DNA of 64,000 nt from Niabella soli DSM 19437 (GCF_000243115.2 NZ_CP007035.1:3286001-3350000); one strand, 5' to 3'. Counted from the first letter of the stretch, positions 46,571 to 56,310 are shown. Notes: generated from the letters alone by a model not told the origin. Numbers and translations are program-made.

Positions 46571-47287
46571 ATGCCTATCTACGTTTACATCCTCTCCGGC
46601 TTTATTATTATCTATGCACTGGTTTTTCTTTTATATAAAAATAGGATGCGAAAAACAGCCGACACCTTCAACAACCTGGACCTGAACAGTGAGGCCCGCA
46701 ATGCGGCCACCTATCAAATGGACTATCTTGAGGGAGGCTATGCCTTTATCAAAGAGCAGCTCAAAACAACTCCTGTTGACGCTTTTACATCTGCCCGGGC
46801 ACAACATACCCCTACAGACGAGGCAAAGGATATGGCAAAAAACTTGGTGAAGGGCGCCGCCACAATGGGAACCGTGCGTTTCAGAACCGTTCATACGCCG
46901 AAGTATCTGGTACTAAGCGGCGACAGCCTCCATTTGCTGGATACAGATAAAAATGGCGATATATCCGCACACCTCATTTTTGACCGGCAGCGGTTAACAA
47001 ATTCCACATTGCAGGAAACCACCAAACCGGGCGGGTCTTCTTTTATGCAGCAAAAATTTGGCAACTACTCCCTGCGCACGTACAAGCTTTCATTAAATAC
47101 AGATGATCAGCCCATCGTGCTGGACCTGTATTCTTCCTTTTTAAATATAGGCCCGCAAAACCAGGGCTCGGTTGCCCTCCGGGTGCAGGATATGGTACCG
47201 CAATTCGTTGTGGGCGGGAATTTTTTAAATAAGCTGGGCAATAAATACCCGAATTTGAAGGTAACTACGGACCTGCCGAATATTTAA
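46571..47287 (+). CDS. Membrane-anchored protein of unknown function
   Basis: This 238-residue protein has an N-terminal helix (YVYILSGFIIIYALVFLLY, residues 4-22) and a soluble remainder. That part includes NAATYQMDYLEGGYAFIKEQ, FRTVHTPKYLVLSGDSLHLL and LSLNTDDQPIVLDLYSSFL, mostly predicted beta strands and reminiscent of a PH-like fold, though this is only an impression. It is co-transcribed with the gene upstream and convergent with the thioredoxin-like gene, with a gap of five bases. Confidence 0.6.
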   Translation: MPIYVYILSGFIIIYALVFLLYKNRMRKTADTFNNLDLNSEARNAATYQMDYLEGGYAFIKEQLKTTPVDAFTSARAQHTPTDEAKDMAKNLVKGAATMGTVRFRTVHTPKYLVLSGDSLHLLDTDKNGDISAHLIFDRQRLTNSTLQETTKPGGSSFMQQKFGNYSLRTYKLSLNTDDQPIVLDLYSSFLNIGPQNQGSVALRVQDMVPQFVVGGNFLNKLGNKYPNLKVTTDLPNI

Positions 47288-47292
47288 GCATC

Positions 47293-48399
47293 TTACCACC
47301 CCTGCTTCTTTATTTCCTGTTCTATGGTTCCCGCTGTTACCCATATCTGACCATCATCATCATGGCTCAGCACGTTATAATTTCCATCCAGCAAAAACCG
47401 GAAGGGAATAAAGGATACCGCATATTTTTTTGCCAGGGGGCTTTCCCAATTTTTTAAATCAGAGACGTTGATCCAATGGCTAATTTTATCTTCTTTGATC
47501 GCCTCCAGCCATTTTTCGCGGTCGTTGTCAAGCGAAACACTTACTATTTCTAAACCTCGGTCTGCATATTTTTTATACAGCTCTATTAGACGCGGATGCG
47601 TGATTCTGCATGGGCCGCAATCACTTGCCCAAAAGTCAATCAAGATCAGTTTTTTATTTTTAACATCAGAGAGCCGGAAGTCTTTCCCATCAGCGGTTTT
47701 CATTGAAAACTTTTCAAAGCCTCCTTCTTTAGCAATAATACTGTTTCGCTGCAATCCTTTTAAAAGTCGTTGTATTTCTTCGGTTGCCTGTTGGGCAGAC
47801 GAAAGTTTTGCTATCAGAGCCTTTGTTCCCTCATCCCCGGTATAGTATTTTGAAGTGCGAATAATATTCGGCAATACTTTGGATTCCGGGTATTTTTTTA
47901 TAATGCTGTCAACATAGTGGAATGCCAGCGCTTTTTGCTTTTCCCTAATAGCCACTTTCTGCTCTTCGGTTATTATTCGGGGTTCAGGAATTTTTTCATC
48001 TTCAGGGTCATACGTGCCAAAACCCCTATAGGCTGCATTTCCATAATCGTTATAGATCATTGCATCCAATGGTCCTATTAGTTTTGATGTGCGCATTAAA
48101 ACGGATTGAATGTCCTTCATTTTTATTTCCTTACACTCCAGTGTATATACTCCGCTTTCCAGCCAGATGCTGCTGGCGCCCGAGCTATCGGTCATTATTA
48201 ATGCAATACCCGGTTCCTTTATATTGCCACTTACTTCAAAGCTGCCATCAGGTTTTATAAGGGCATCGGGAAGGCCGGAAATCTTAACTTTCCTACAATT
48301 GCTTAGCAGCTTTGTTTTGCCATGAATAGTAACGTGCTGCTGGGCAAAAGCGCCGGCGCAAAAAACAGAGAGGGTAATTATTGATAACAACGTCTTCAT
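47293..48399 (-). CDS. Periplasmic TlpA-like thioredoxin with DUF4369 domain
   Basis: The 368-residue protein has a signal peptide (MKTLLSIITLSVFCAGAFAQ), an N-terminal DUF4369 domain (about 22-130, VTIHGKTKLLSNCRKVKISG) and a helical linker. The C-terminal thioredoxin domain (about 230-368) holds the redox pair in FWASDCGPCRITHPRLIELY. Such proteins reduce or rearrange disulfides of envelope proteins, for example in cytochrome maturation. It lies eight bases after the LytTR regulator gene on the same strand, so it belongs to the two-component operon and may be its output. A remnant of a related gene is at 45845-46036. Confidence 0.88.
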   Translation of the reverse strand: MKTLLSIITLSVFCAGAFAQQHVTIHGKTKLLSNCRKVKISGLPDALIKPDGSFEVSGNIKEPGIALIMTDSSGASSIWLESGVYTLECKEIKMKDIQSVLMRTSKLIGPLDAMIYNDYGNAAYRGFGTYDPEDEKIPEPRIITEEQKVAIREKQKALAFHYVDSIIKKYPESKVLPNIIRTSKYYTGDEGTKALIAKLSSAQQATEEIQRLLKGLQRNSIIAKEGGFEKFSMKTADGKDFRLSDVKNKKLILIDFWASDCGPCRITHPRLIELYKKYADRGLEIVSVSLDNDREKWLEAIKEDKISHWINVSDLKNWESPLAKKYAVSFIPFRFLLDGNYNVLSHDDDGQIWVTAGTIEQEIKKQGW

Positions 48400-48407
48400 T
48401 TTATTTT

Positions 48408-49163
48408 TTATTTCAGATATATTAAAACATTTGCAACATATTCTTTTTTGCTTTTTGAAACAGGGATCTCATCACCATTTTCAAAGACCAGATAACCGCC
48501 ATCACCTCTTGCCCAACTTTTGATATACGCTTTGTTCACCAGATGGGATTGGTGACAACGCAGAAATCCAAAGTCTGCCAATAATTCTTCGTATTCATAA
48601 ATAGGTCTGGAAACCATAATCTTTTCTCCGCCTGAAAGATAAAAGGTAGTGTATGCGTTAGACGATTCACAACGGATGATCTCACGCGGATATACAAACC
48701 GTGTTTCTTTTAAAGCGGGCAGTGCAAGTTTATGAGCCGTTCTTTCATCCCGGTTTCTGATAAGAGCCAGCAGGTTGTCAAGCTCCTTGTTATGTTTCTT
48801 TGTTTTTATTCTTTCTGTGGCTTTTTCAACTGCCAATTGCAACTCTTTAATATTAATGGGCTTTAATAAATAATCAACTGCTGAAAATTTTATGGCTTGT
48901 ATGCCATACTGGTCAAAAGCTGTGATCAGTATGATCTCAAAATTATTTTCACCGAGTGCTTCCAGCATCTGAAATCCACTTTTACCCGGCATTTGAATAT
49001 CCAGGAACACCAGGTCGGGGTTCACTGATGTTATCAGTGAGGCGCCATTATCGGCATTCATTGCAGTACCGGCAATCACTACCTCAGTACAATACTTTTT
49101 TAATAGTCCATCAAGGTTGTCGATATTATTTACTTCGTCATCTATAATTACGGCACGTGTCAT
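48408..49163 (-). CDS. LytTR-family response regulator
   Basis: This 251-residue protein has a receiver domain (acidic residues D8-D9-E10, phosphoacceptor D55 in LVFLDIQMPG, LITAFDQYG and the lysine in DYLLKPINIKEL). The C-terminal LytTR DNA-binding domain runs from about 150 (IIRCESSNAYTTFYLSGG, FLRCHQSHLVNKAYIKSWAR, GDEIPVSKSKK). The kinase gene overlaps its start by four bases (ATGA). The targets probably include the downstream thioredoxin-like gene. Confidence 0.94.
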   Translation of the reverse strand: MTRAVIIDDEVNNIDNLDGLLKKYCTEVVIAGTAMNADNGASLITSVNPDLVFLDIQMPGKSGFQMLEALGENNFEIILITAFDQYGIQAIKFSAVDYLLKPINIKELQLAVEKATERIKTKKHNKELDNLLALIRNRDERTAHKLALPALKETRFVYPREIIRCESSNAYTTFYLSGGEKIMVSRPIYEYEELLADFGFLRCHQSHLVNKAYIKSWARGDGGYLVFENGDEIPVSKSKKEYVANVLIYLK

Positions 49164-50935
49164 AATAGCCAGTTGTTAAATATGAAAGTGACAATTGTTC
49201 CCTGTTCTATATTTTTAATATTCCATCCAATTTGACGATCCTTTAGTGTTTTGTTCAACAGCCTTATCCGCTCCTCCGTAAGTTTTAACCCGTATCCGTT
49301 TCTGGCCCTTGGGTTAAACCCTGATCCATTGTCTGCAATACAAACGACAAGATTATCTTCGTTTATTTTGTAATCAATTGTCAATAGTCCCTTGTCATAA
49401 TAATTGGAAATACCGTGTTTAACCGCATTTTCAATCACAGGTTGCAACAGCAACGCCGGCACTTCTATTTCGGTTTTATTGATCGCTTTCTCCAATGCTA
49501 TTTCAAACCTAAAGCCGAAACGGAGTTGTTCCAGTTTCAAATAATTTTCAATCAACTCCAGGTCTTTTGAAAGGCTGACAAATTCTTTTTCGCTTTGGCT
49601 TAAAGAATTGCGTAGCAGCAAACTAAAGTCATTCAAATAACGGTAGGCGCCTTCAATGTCGTTTTTAGTAATTAGCCCCTGTATAGAACTCAGCGCGTTA
49701 AAGACAAAATGTGGGTTAAATTGCGATTTGATGGATTTGATCTCTGCCTGCGTCAGTTGCCTTTTTGCTTCTTCTTTTTTAAATTTTGCTTTCTGCCGGC
49801 GGTTTATTAGCAAAAGATAAGCCGATGTAAATGCCAGAGAAGACAATATCCCCGCAATCATTTTAAACCATAGGGTCTGGTACCAATACGGTTGCACGTA
49901 GAAAGTATACACCGTTACATTCTGCCGCTGTATACTAAAACGCACCTTCAACTGATGACTTCCGGGCGGAATGTTTTTAAGCCATATAAAATTAAGGTCA
50001 AAGTCATTGGGCTTCCAGCCGGTGCTGTCTTTGCCGGATAGCAGGTTGTATTCTAAAATTTCTTTAGATTTAACAATATCATCGAGATAAAAAATAAGGT
50101 TGTTTTCCCCTGGTTTAAACTTCTTTGGCAGTTTTTCTATGCTGTCTTTAGAGGGTAACCAATCTTCGTAGTTTTCGAATAATTGAGGCGGCTTCCATTG
50201 CTTTTTAAAGGTCTCCAAAAAACCGGACATTTGATCTGTAGTGAAAACGTTCACAATAGAAGGAGTACGACTAAGCCACAAGGCCGATTGCCTGGCCTGT
50301 ATTAATGCTGGCTTATTTTTCCTGCGCACTTCAAAAACAAGCCGGTTGCCGGCGGTGGATTTAAACTGTCCAAGATAGGCGCCAACGGTATCAGCAGCCG
50401 TTCTGTTTATTTGTTGAGTATAATTATAAAAAATCCATTTATAAAAAAGTGTGGGAGTATGCCACGGTACTACAACCTCTGTTTGATTCCTGAGAACTCT
50501 GAACTCATATTCCGTTGCATTTTCTTTATTAATGCCTTCTACTATAACAATGATTCCTGTTGAATCAAAAACAGGAATGGCATATTGCCCTGCATAAGTA
50601 TAGGTCATCATCATGGAGTGATCTATCGTATCATTCGGATACTTCTTAAGTTCAGGAATTTTCCGGAGCACCGTTTTATTGCTTACTGCAAGGTTATTGG
50701 AATACAGTGTTATCATCATTAGATAAGGATCTCTGGAGTGAGCAGATAGATTCTTTCTCTCATTATAAACATCGGACGATTGCATTGAGTACATTGTCAT
50801 CGAAAAATATTTCCGGATGGAGTCGCCATGGGTATCGCCCGTAAGCACCGGGTTGATCTTGTCCATTATAAACGGTTGCCCGAAACAATTGATTGTCAAC
50901 AATAAAATTCCTAGAATGTAGATTACCGGTTTCAT
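49160..50935 (-). CDS. LytS-type sensor histidine kinase
   Basis: The 591-residue protein has a signal peptide, a periplasmic sensor region with a Y_Y_Y-like beta domain before the membrane (SHQLKVRFSIQRQNVTVYTF), a transmembrane helix near 360-382 (IAGILSSLAFTSAYLLLINR), and a short coiled coil. The His_kinase domain has its phosphoacceptor H in FNPHFVFNALSSIQGLI (about residue 406), and an HATPase domain follows (LLQPVIENAVKHGISNY, IADNGSGFNPRARNGYGLKL). It is the cognate kinase of the LytTR regulator. The ligand is unknown. Confidence 0.93.
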   Translation of the reverse strand: MKPVIYILGILLLTINCFGQPFIMDKINPVLTGDTHGDSIRKYFSMTMYSMQSSDVYNERKNLSAHSRDPYLMMITLYSNNLAVSNKTVLRKIPELKKYPNDTIDHSMMMTYTYAGQYAIPVFDSTGIIVIVEGINKENATEYEFRVLRNQTEVVVPWHTPTLFYKWIFYNYTQQINRTAADTVGAYLGQFKSTAGNRLVFEVRRKNKPALIQARQSALWLSRTPSIVNVFTTDQMSGFLETFKKQWKPPQLFENYEDWLPSKDSIEKLPKKFKPGENNLIFYLDDIVKSKEILEYNLLSGKDSTGWKPNDFDLNFIWLKNIPPGSHQLKVRFSIQRQNVTVYTFYVQPYWYQTLWFKMIAGILSSLAFTSAYLLLINRRQKAKFKKEEAKRQLTQAEIKSIKSQFNPHFVFNALSSIQGLITKNDIEGAYRYLNDFSLLLRNSLSQSEKEFVSLSKDLELIENYLKLEQLRFGFRFEIALEKAINKTEIEVPALLLQPVIENAVKHGISNYYDKGLLTIDYKINEDNLVVCIADNGSGFNPRARNGYGLKLTEERIRLLNKTLKDRQIGWNIKNIEQGTIVTFIFNNWLL

Positions 50936-51254
50936 TTACATAACAAATCAACATAAATAATATTTCCAAATAATTGCAGTTTTGAAAACATCCTGTTTGG
51001 CTTTGAATTCGGCAATAATATGTTTCTCTGCCGCAATGACTTTGCTGTTATAGCCCTTAACTGTCTTTCCTTTTTCAATGGGCACGCAGTTGGATATAGT
51101 TTTCAGAGCTCGATTGTTGCTGTTTTGCAATTATGTGCATTTTAACTGATGCTAATTTACAGGCAATTGCATCGAAAATTATTTTTCGCCGAGAATTTAA
51201 TCCGCCCCGCCAAGTTCTGGCAAAATCAGGAATTCGTAAATCTTAAATACCAGC
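50936..51254. other. Intergenic region upstream of lysS
   Basis: I support no gene here. It is the divergent region between the LytS-type kinase and lysS. A 60-codon minus-strand frame at 50948-51130 has a protein-like composition but matches nothing I know. Confidence 0.4.
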
Positions 51255-51262
51255 TATCTTTG
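51255..51262 (+). promoter_or_regulatory. -7 promoter box (TATCTTTG) for lysS
   Basis: An exact TAnnTTTG match 24 bases before the ATG at 51287. The same box sequence precedes padR at 37195. Confidence 0.6.
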
Positions 51263-51286
51263 CACCTCATTTTCAACAATAGATTC

Positions 51287-52810
51287 ATGAGCACACAATC
51301 TTTTTCCGAGCAGGAAAAAATAAGAAGAGAGAAATTACAGAAATTGAGAGCCGCAGGGATTGACCCATACCCGGCGCCATTATTCCCGGTGAGCCACTAC
51401 TCCGCGGATATAAAGGCCCAATTTACAGAAGAAACAAAGGAAAACTTTGCCCGGGTATCCCTCGCGGGACGTATTATGAGCATTAACGACAAGGGAAAAG
51501 TGTTCTTCATAAAAATACAGGATAAACAGGGGCTGATCCAGCTATATGTAAAAAGGGATGAACTGTACCCCGGCGAGGATAAAAGCGCCTGGGATGTTTT
51601 GGTGAAACACGGACTGGACCTTGGTGATTTTATCGGGGTTACGGGCTATGTATTCATAACAAAAACAGGGGAGACCTCCCTCCACACCCAAACACTCACC
51701 CTGCTGTCAAAATCATTAAAACCCCTTCCCGTGGTTAAGCGCGATGAAGAGGGGAACGTTTTTGACGAGGTGACAGATCCCGAATTCAAATACCGCCAGC
51801 GTTATGTGGACCTGGTGATCAATGCATCAGTGAAGGAGACGTTTGTCAAGCGGACTAAAATGATCAATTCTATCCGTGAATTTCTAAATGCGCAGGGCGC
51901 CTTAGAGGTAGATACGCCCGTTTTGCAGTCGATCCCAGGCGGCGCGGCCGCCCGCCCCTTCGTTACGCACCACAACGCACTGGACGTTCCCTTTTATTTA
52001 CGTATTGCTAACGAGCTTTATTTAAAAAGATTGATCGTGGGTGGTTTTGACTGGGTATATGAGTTTAGCCGCAATTTCCGTAACGAAGGGATGGACCGCA
52101 CCCACAACCCCGAGTTCACCGTATTGGAATTTTATGTGGCCTACAAGGACTATTTCTGGATGATGGAAACCACCGAACAATTACTGGAAAAAGCAGCAAT
52201 CGATGTAAACGGTACTACAGAGGCTGCTGTAGGCGATAAAAATATTTCCTTTAAAGCGCCCTATGCACGCGTGTCTATTTATGATGCGATAAAAGAGCAT
52301 ACCGGTTTCGACGTAAGCGGTCTTTCAGAAGAAGGGTTGCGCGATGTGTGTGCCAAACTGGGCATCCATACAGATAAAACCATGGGCAAAGGAAAGCTCA
52401 TTGACGAGATCTTTGGCGAAAAATGTGAAGCCCATTATATACAACCCACTTTTATTATTGACTATCCCATTGAAATGAGTCCGCTTACAAAGAAGCACCG
52501 CGAAAAAGAAGGCCTGGTGGAGCGCTTTGAGCTGATGGTAAACGGAAAGGAAATAGCCAATTCCTACTCCGAATTAAATGATCCCGTTGAACAACGCTCC
52601 CGCTTCGAAGAGCAGGCAAAACTGATGGAACGAGGGGATGAGGAAGCGATGTATATCGATTATGACTTCCTCCGTGCGCTGGAATATGGTATGCCACCAA
52701 CTTCAGGTATCGGCTTTGGTATCGACCGTTTGGTAATGCTGCTTACCGGTCAGCCTTCCATACAGGACGTATTATTCTTTCCGCAAATGCGGCCGGAGAA
52801 GATGGATTAA
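51287..52810 (+). CDS. lysS: Lysyl-tRNA synthetase, class II
   Basis: This enzyme charges tRNA-Lys with lysine. The 507-residue product has an N-terminal OB-fold anticodon-binding domain (about 55-165, VSLAGRIMSINDKGKVFFIK) and the class II catalytic core. Motif 1 is near VDTPVLQSIPGGAAARPF, motif 2 is EFSRNFRNEGMDRTHNPEF, and motif 3 is GIGFGIDRLVMLLTG. The start is ATG at 51287 (MSTQSFSEQEKIRREKLQKL), not the upstream ATG at 51149, because the -7 promoter box lies between them and the 46 extra residues have no counterpart in the family. A hairpin follows the stop. Confidence 0.97.
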   Translation: MSTQSFSEQEKIRREKLQKLRAAGIDPYPAPLFPVSHYSADIKAQFTEETKENFARVSLAGRIMSINDKGKVFFIKIQDKQGLIQLYVKRDELYPGEDKSAWDVLVKHGLDLGDFIGVTGYVFITKTGETSLHTQTLTLLSKSLKPLPVVKRDEEGNVFDEVTDPEFKYRQRYVDLVINASVKETFVKRTKMINSIREFLNAQGALEVDTPVLQSIPGGAAARPFVTHHNALDVPFYLRIANELYLKRLIVGGFDWVYEFSRNFRNEGMDRTHNPEFTVLEFYVAYKDYFWMMETTEQLLEKAAIDVNGTTEAAVGDKNISFKAPYARVSIYDAIKEHTGFDVSGLSEEGLRDVCAKLGIHTDKTMGKGKLIDEIFGEKCEAHYIQPTFIIDYPIEMSPLTKKHREKEGLVERFELMVNGKEIANSYSELNDPVEQRSRFEEQAKLMERGDEEAMYIDYDFLRALEYGMPPTSGIGFGIDRLVMLLTGQPSIQDVLFFPQMRPEKMD

Positions 52811-52818
52811 AAACATGG

Positions 52819-52857
52819 GTAAGACCTGTAAGGTTTTTTAAACCTTACAGGTCTTAC
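52819..52857 (+). terminator. Terminator-like repeat hairpin after lysS
   Basis: Perfect 18-bp arms (52819-52836 and 52840-52857, GTAAGACCTGTAAGGTTT and complement) with a TTT loop lie 9 bases after the stop. There is no long U tract. The core ACCTGTnAGGTT recurs at 53962-53991. Confidence 0.7.
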
Positions 52858-52874
52858 ATTTCTAAAACACACTA

Positions 52875-53969
52875 ATGTCCACACCAACCACCCCTGTTTA
52901 TTTAAACACCGCCGCCTGCGGCCTGATCCCGGGGGCCGTACAGGAAAGCGGAATGGATCTTTATAAACGCTTTACCACCAACAGCTCCCTGGCAGCCGAG
53001 CACTGGCGCGATGTACAGCGTTTTGAAATAAAGGAAACGATTGCCCGGTTCATGGGCACAACAAAAGAAAACATCGCGCTGATCCCGAATTTTTCTCATG
53101 GCATTAATGCAATTGTTCAGGCGTTAAATGGGAACGAAAAAGTACTGCTCTACAGAAAGGATTTCCCCTCCGTTTACATTCCTTTTGTCATCAACAATTT
53201 CAATATTGTATGGATAGATGATGAGGACGGTTTCCTGATCTCAATGGAAAAAATAGAAACCCTCATCCGGGAGCAAAAAATAAACCTGGTGGCAATCAGT
53301 CATGTGCAATGGCAGAGCGGCTTTAAACTGGATATTAAAACCCTTTGCAGCATTTGCCGGCAAAATAATGTTTATACAATTATTGACGCCACCCAAAGCC
53401 TGGGGGCCGTCAATATCCACCTTCCGGAAATAAACCCGGATGTATTGATCGCCAGCAACTATAAATGGATGAATGCCGGTTTTGGAAGCGGCATCTTATA
53501 TATGAACGCAGCATTTGCACAACGGTACCCGGCAAAAATTTCGGGAATGCAAAGCAATACGTTTCGTTTTAACAAGGAGCATTTTGATTTTGACGGCGGC
53601 ATTGAAAACTATGAACCCGGCAGCATCAATATGTTTGGCTTTTGTCTGGTTAACACTGCAATCGAAGAAAAAAACAAAACAGGCATTGCGGTTATTGACG
53701 CGCAGAACACCGCTCTTACAAAAACACTTTTGGAAAAGCTTTCAATACTGCCTGTGCAACTCATCGGTCCCGCCACAATGGACAATCGTTGTTCTATCCT
53801 GGTGCTGAAAGAGGAGCGGGGACTGCACCAGCATTTAGCAAACAATACTATTATAACCACGGGTAGGAACGGATTGGTGCGCATCAGCATGCACTACCAT
53901 AATACGGTTGCAGATATAGAAACCCTGGTGACCTGTATACAGGATTGGGCGCAGGCGACAAACCTGTGA
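52875..53969 (+). CDS. Class V aminotransferase (PLP-dependent, cysteine desulfurase-like fold)
   Basis: This 364-residue cytoplasmic PLP enzyme has the cofactor-contacting aspartate D171 in TIIDATQSLG and the Schiff-base lysine K197 in ASNYKWMNAGFGSG. H143 in ISHVQWQSG stacks or guides the cofactor as in the family. It lacks the cysteine-bearing mobile loop typical of IscS/SufS, so it is more likely a transaminase, kynureninase-like enzyme or isopenicillin-epimerase-like protein. It is flanked by two copies of the same hairpin. Confidence 0.87.
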   Translation: MSTPTTPVYLNTAACGLIPGAVQESGMDLYKRFTTNSSLAAEHWRDVQRFEIKETIARFMGTTKENIALIPNFSHGINAIVQALNGNEKVLLYRKDFPSVYIPFVINNFNIVWIDDEDGFLISMEKIETLIREQKINLVAISHVQWQSGFKLDIKTLCSICRQNNVYTIIDATQSLGAVNIHLPEINPDVLIASNYKWMNAGFGSGILYMNAAFAQRYPAKISGMQSNTFRFNKEHFDFDGGIENYEPGSINMFGFCLVNTAIEEKNKTGIAVIDAQNTALTKTLLEKLSILPVQLIGPATMDNRCSILVLKEERGLHQHLANNTIITTGRNGLVRISMHYHNTVADIETLVTCIQDWAQATNL

Positions 53970-53991
53970 GGTTCTTGCAAACCTCACAGGT
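53962..53991. terminator. Hairpin repeat between convergent aminotransferase and glpF
   Basis: ACCTGTGAGGTT (53962-53973) pairs with 53980-53991, a 12-bp stem that overlaps the aminotransferase stop codon and ends three bases before the glpF stop. It probably serves both strands. It shares its core with the hairpin after lysS. Confidence 0.65.
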
Positions 53992-53993
53992 CT

Positions 53994-54701
53994 CTAATTC
54001 AGGCACTGAAATACTATCGCGGCCAGCACCGCACCGATAATTGGCCCCACAATGGGCACCCAGGCATAGCCCCAATCGCTGGGCCCCTTTTTTCCAATAG
54101 GCAAAATAGCATGCATCAGCCGGGGACCAAAATCCCTCACCGGATTGATGGCATAACCCGTAGGGCCACCGAGGCTTAAGCCAATGCCCAGCACAATAAA
54201 CGCTACAGGTAATGCATCCAGGGCCCCCAGGCTATTTGCCGGCGCAATAATAAACAGTACCGTCAGGATCAGGATAAAGGTTCCGATCAATTCCGTAAGC
54301 ATATTATTCAAAGGGCTGCGGATCGCCGGTGCCGTGCTAAAAGTAGCCAGTTTCAGGCCCGTATCATCGGTAGCTAAGTAATGTTGCCGGTAGGCCAGCC
54401 AAACACCTGCCTGGCCCAGCATCGCGCCCAGCAGTTGCCCACCAAGGTATTGCGGAATTGTATTGCTGTTAATTTTCCCTAACCAGGCCAGCGCCACAGT
54501 TACGGCGGGGTTCAGATGGGCGCCGCTTGCTTTTGAGGAAACAAACACGCCTACAAAAACAGCCATCGCCCAGCCAAAAGTGATCACGATCCAGCCGCTG
54601 CTGTTTCCCTTGGTCTTATTTAAGACCACGTTCGCTACCACCCCATTCCCCAGGATAATGAGCAAAAAGGTTCCAACCAATTCTCCGGTAAAAATATTCA
54701 T
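53994..54701 (-). CDS. glpF: Glycerol facilitator (aquaglyceroporin, MIP family)
   Basis: This 235-residue inner-membrane channel lets glycerol diffuse into the cell. Both half-helix motifs are visible: N64-P-A66 in SGAHLNPAVTVAL and N186-P-V188-R-D190 in GYAINPVRDFGPRL. The aspartate after the second motif (NPxRD) is typical of glycerol-conducting members rather than water-only aquaporins. Six hydrophobic segments fit the family. The glycerol kinase gene lies 112 bases upstream on the same strand, which supports glycerol as the substrate. Confidence 0.94.
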   Translation of the reverse strand: MNIFTGELVGTFLLIILGNGVVANVVLNKTKGNSSGWIVITFGWAMAVFVGVFVSSKASGAHLNPAVTVALAWLGKINSNTIPQYLGGQLLGAMLGQAGVWLAYRQHYLATDDTGLKLATFSTAPAIRSPLNNMLTELIGTFILILTVLFIIAPANSLGALDALPVAFIVLGIGLSLGGPTGYAINPVRDFGPRLMHAILPIGKKGPSDWGYAWVPIVGPIIGAVLAAIVFQCLN

Positions 54702-54813
54702 ATAAAATTCGTTTATCGTTTGAAGTTTTTTGTTTGAGGTTAGCCTCCGTGTATTCTATACCTTATCGTTTTCGTTTTGAAGTCTGTTATTTTGACGTTT
54801 TCAACTTCAAACA

Positions 54814-56310
54814 TCAGACTTCTTCCGTCCAGGCCTGGGCTGCTTTTACCGCACGCTTCCAGCCTCTTGTTAATTGTTCGCGCACCTCCTCCGTCATATA
54901 CGGTTCAAATGCCTGGTCTACCTGCCAGTACCGTTCCACTTCTTTTATGTCATTCCAGAAACCTATTGCCAGGCCGCTAAGATATGCAGCGCCTAAAGCC
55001 GTGGTTTCCGTGATCTTCGGCCGCACCACTTTTGTATCCAGCAAATTCGCCTGGAACTGCATCAGGTAATTGTTCACCGTAGCGCCGCCATCCACCCGTA
55101 CTTCTTTGATTGAAATACCGGAATCCGCTTCCATCGCCTTCAATACGTCCATGGTCTGGTAGGCGATGCTCTCTACCGCCGCCCGCGCAATATGCCCGTC
55201 GGAGCTGCCCCTGGTAAGACCGGTGATCATTCCCCGCGCATGCTGGTTCCAATAAGGCGCCCCCAGCCCGGTAAAAGCGGGCACCATGTACACGCCGCCA
55301 TTATCGGGCTCCGTTGCCGTTAGCGCTTCTATATCCCCCGATTTTTGAATCAGCTTCAATCCATCGCGTAGCCACTGCACCACCGCTCCTGCAATAAATA
55401 CACTGCCTTCCAGCGCGTAGCTCACTTCATCATTTATCTTCCAGGCGATGGTCGTTAACAAATTATTTTCAGACGGCACCGGCTTGGCTCCTGTATTCAT
55501 CAGCATAAAACACCCCGTACCATACGTATTTTTCACCATTCCGGACTGAGTGCACATTTGACCGAATAACGCTGCCTGCTGATCTCCGGCAATACCGCTC
55601 ACCGGAATTTTTGCTCCTGTTAAAACCATATCCGTATGACCGTACACCTCGCTGCTGGAACGCACTTCGGGCATCATGCTTAACGGGATGCCAAATAATT
55701 CCAGCAATTCCTTATCCCACTCCAGTGTATGAATATTGTAGGCCATGGTGCGCGATGCATTGCTGACGTCGGTTGCATGCACCTGGCCGTTGGTCAGTTT
55801 CCATAACAACCAGGAATCAACCGTTCCAAAACACAATTCGCCTTTTTCGGCCCGCTCCCTTGCCCCTTCTACGTTTTCAAGGATCCACCGGATCTTTGTT
55901 GCCGAAAAATAGGCATCGGTCACCAACCCTGTTTTTGCTTTTATGGGTGCCGAATGTCCTTCCTGCTTCAACGCATCACAATAGTCGGAGGTACGTCGAT
56001 CCTGCCATACGATGGCATTATAAACGGGTTGTGACGTAGCGCGATCCCATACAACCGTTGTTTCCCGTTGATTGGTAATGCCAATGCAGGCAATGTCGGC
56101 AGCGCTTAGCCCCGCCTTCACAATGGCTTCGGCAGCCACCCCTAACTGGGTCGACCATATTTCATTGGCGTCGTGCTCCACCCAACCGGGCTTCGGAAAG
56201 ATCTGTGTAAACTCTTTTTGCGCTACGGCAACAATTGTTCCGGACTTATCGAAAACAATAGCGCGGGAACTGGTGGTACCTGCATCGAAAGAGAGAATGT
56301 ACTTTGGCAT
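54814..56310 (-). CDS. glpK: Glycerol kinase
   Basis: This FGGY-family kinase phosphorylates glycerol to sn-glycerol 3-phosphate with ATP, trapping glycerol that enters through GlpF. Landmarks are the N-terminal phosphate loop [18 protein letters not shown], the substrate region [31 protein letters not shown], and the C-terminal nucleotide block [20 protein letters not shown]. The start is ATG at 56310 (MPKYILSF, 498 residues); the frame is open to 56316 but only with TTG. It lies between the phosphoesterase gene and glpF, all on the minus strand. Confidence 0.96.
   Translation of the reverse strand: MPKYILSFDAGTTSSRAIVFDKSGTIVAVAQKEFTQIFPKPGWVEHDANEIWSTQLGVAAEAIVKAGLSAADIACIGITNQRETTVVWDRATSQPVYNAIVWQDRRTSDYCDALKQEGHSAPIKAKTGLVTDAYFSATKIRWILENVEGARERAEKGELCFGTVDSWLLWKLTNGQVHATDVSNASRTMAYNIHTLEWDKELLELFGIPLSMMPEVRSSSEVYGHTDMVLTGAKIPVSGIAGDQQAALFGQMCTQSGMVKNTYGTGCFMLMNTGAKPVPSENNLLTTIAWKINDEVSYALEGSVFIAGAVVQWLRDGLKLIQKSGDIEALTATEPDNGGVYMVPAFTGLGAPYWNQHARGMITGLTRGSSDGHIARAAVESIAYQTMDVLKAMEADSGISIKEVRVDGGATVNNYLMQFQANLLDTKVVRPKITETTALGAAYLSGLAIGFWNDIKEVERYWQVDQAFEPYMTEEVREQLTRGWKRAVKAAQAWTEEV

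Noticed and set aside
50948-51130. 60-codon minus-strand frame upstream of lysS
   Set aside because: Lys-rich and protein-like, but it matches no family I recognise; a relic or chance frame is equally possible.
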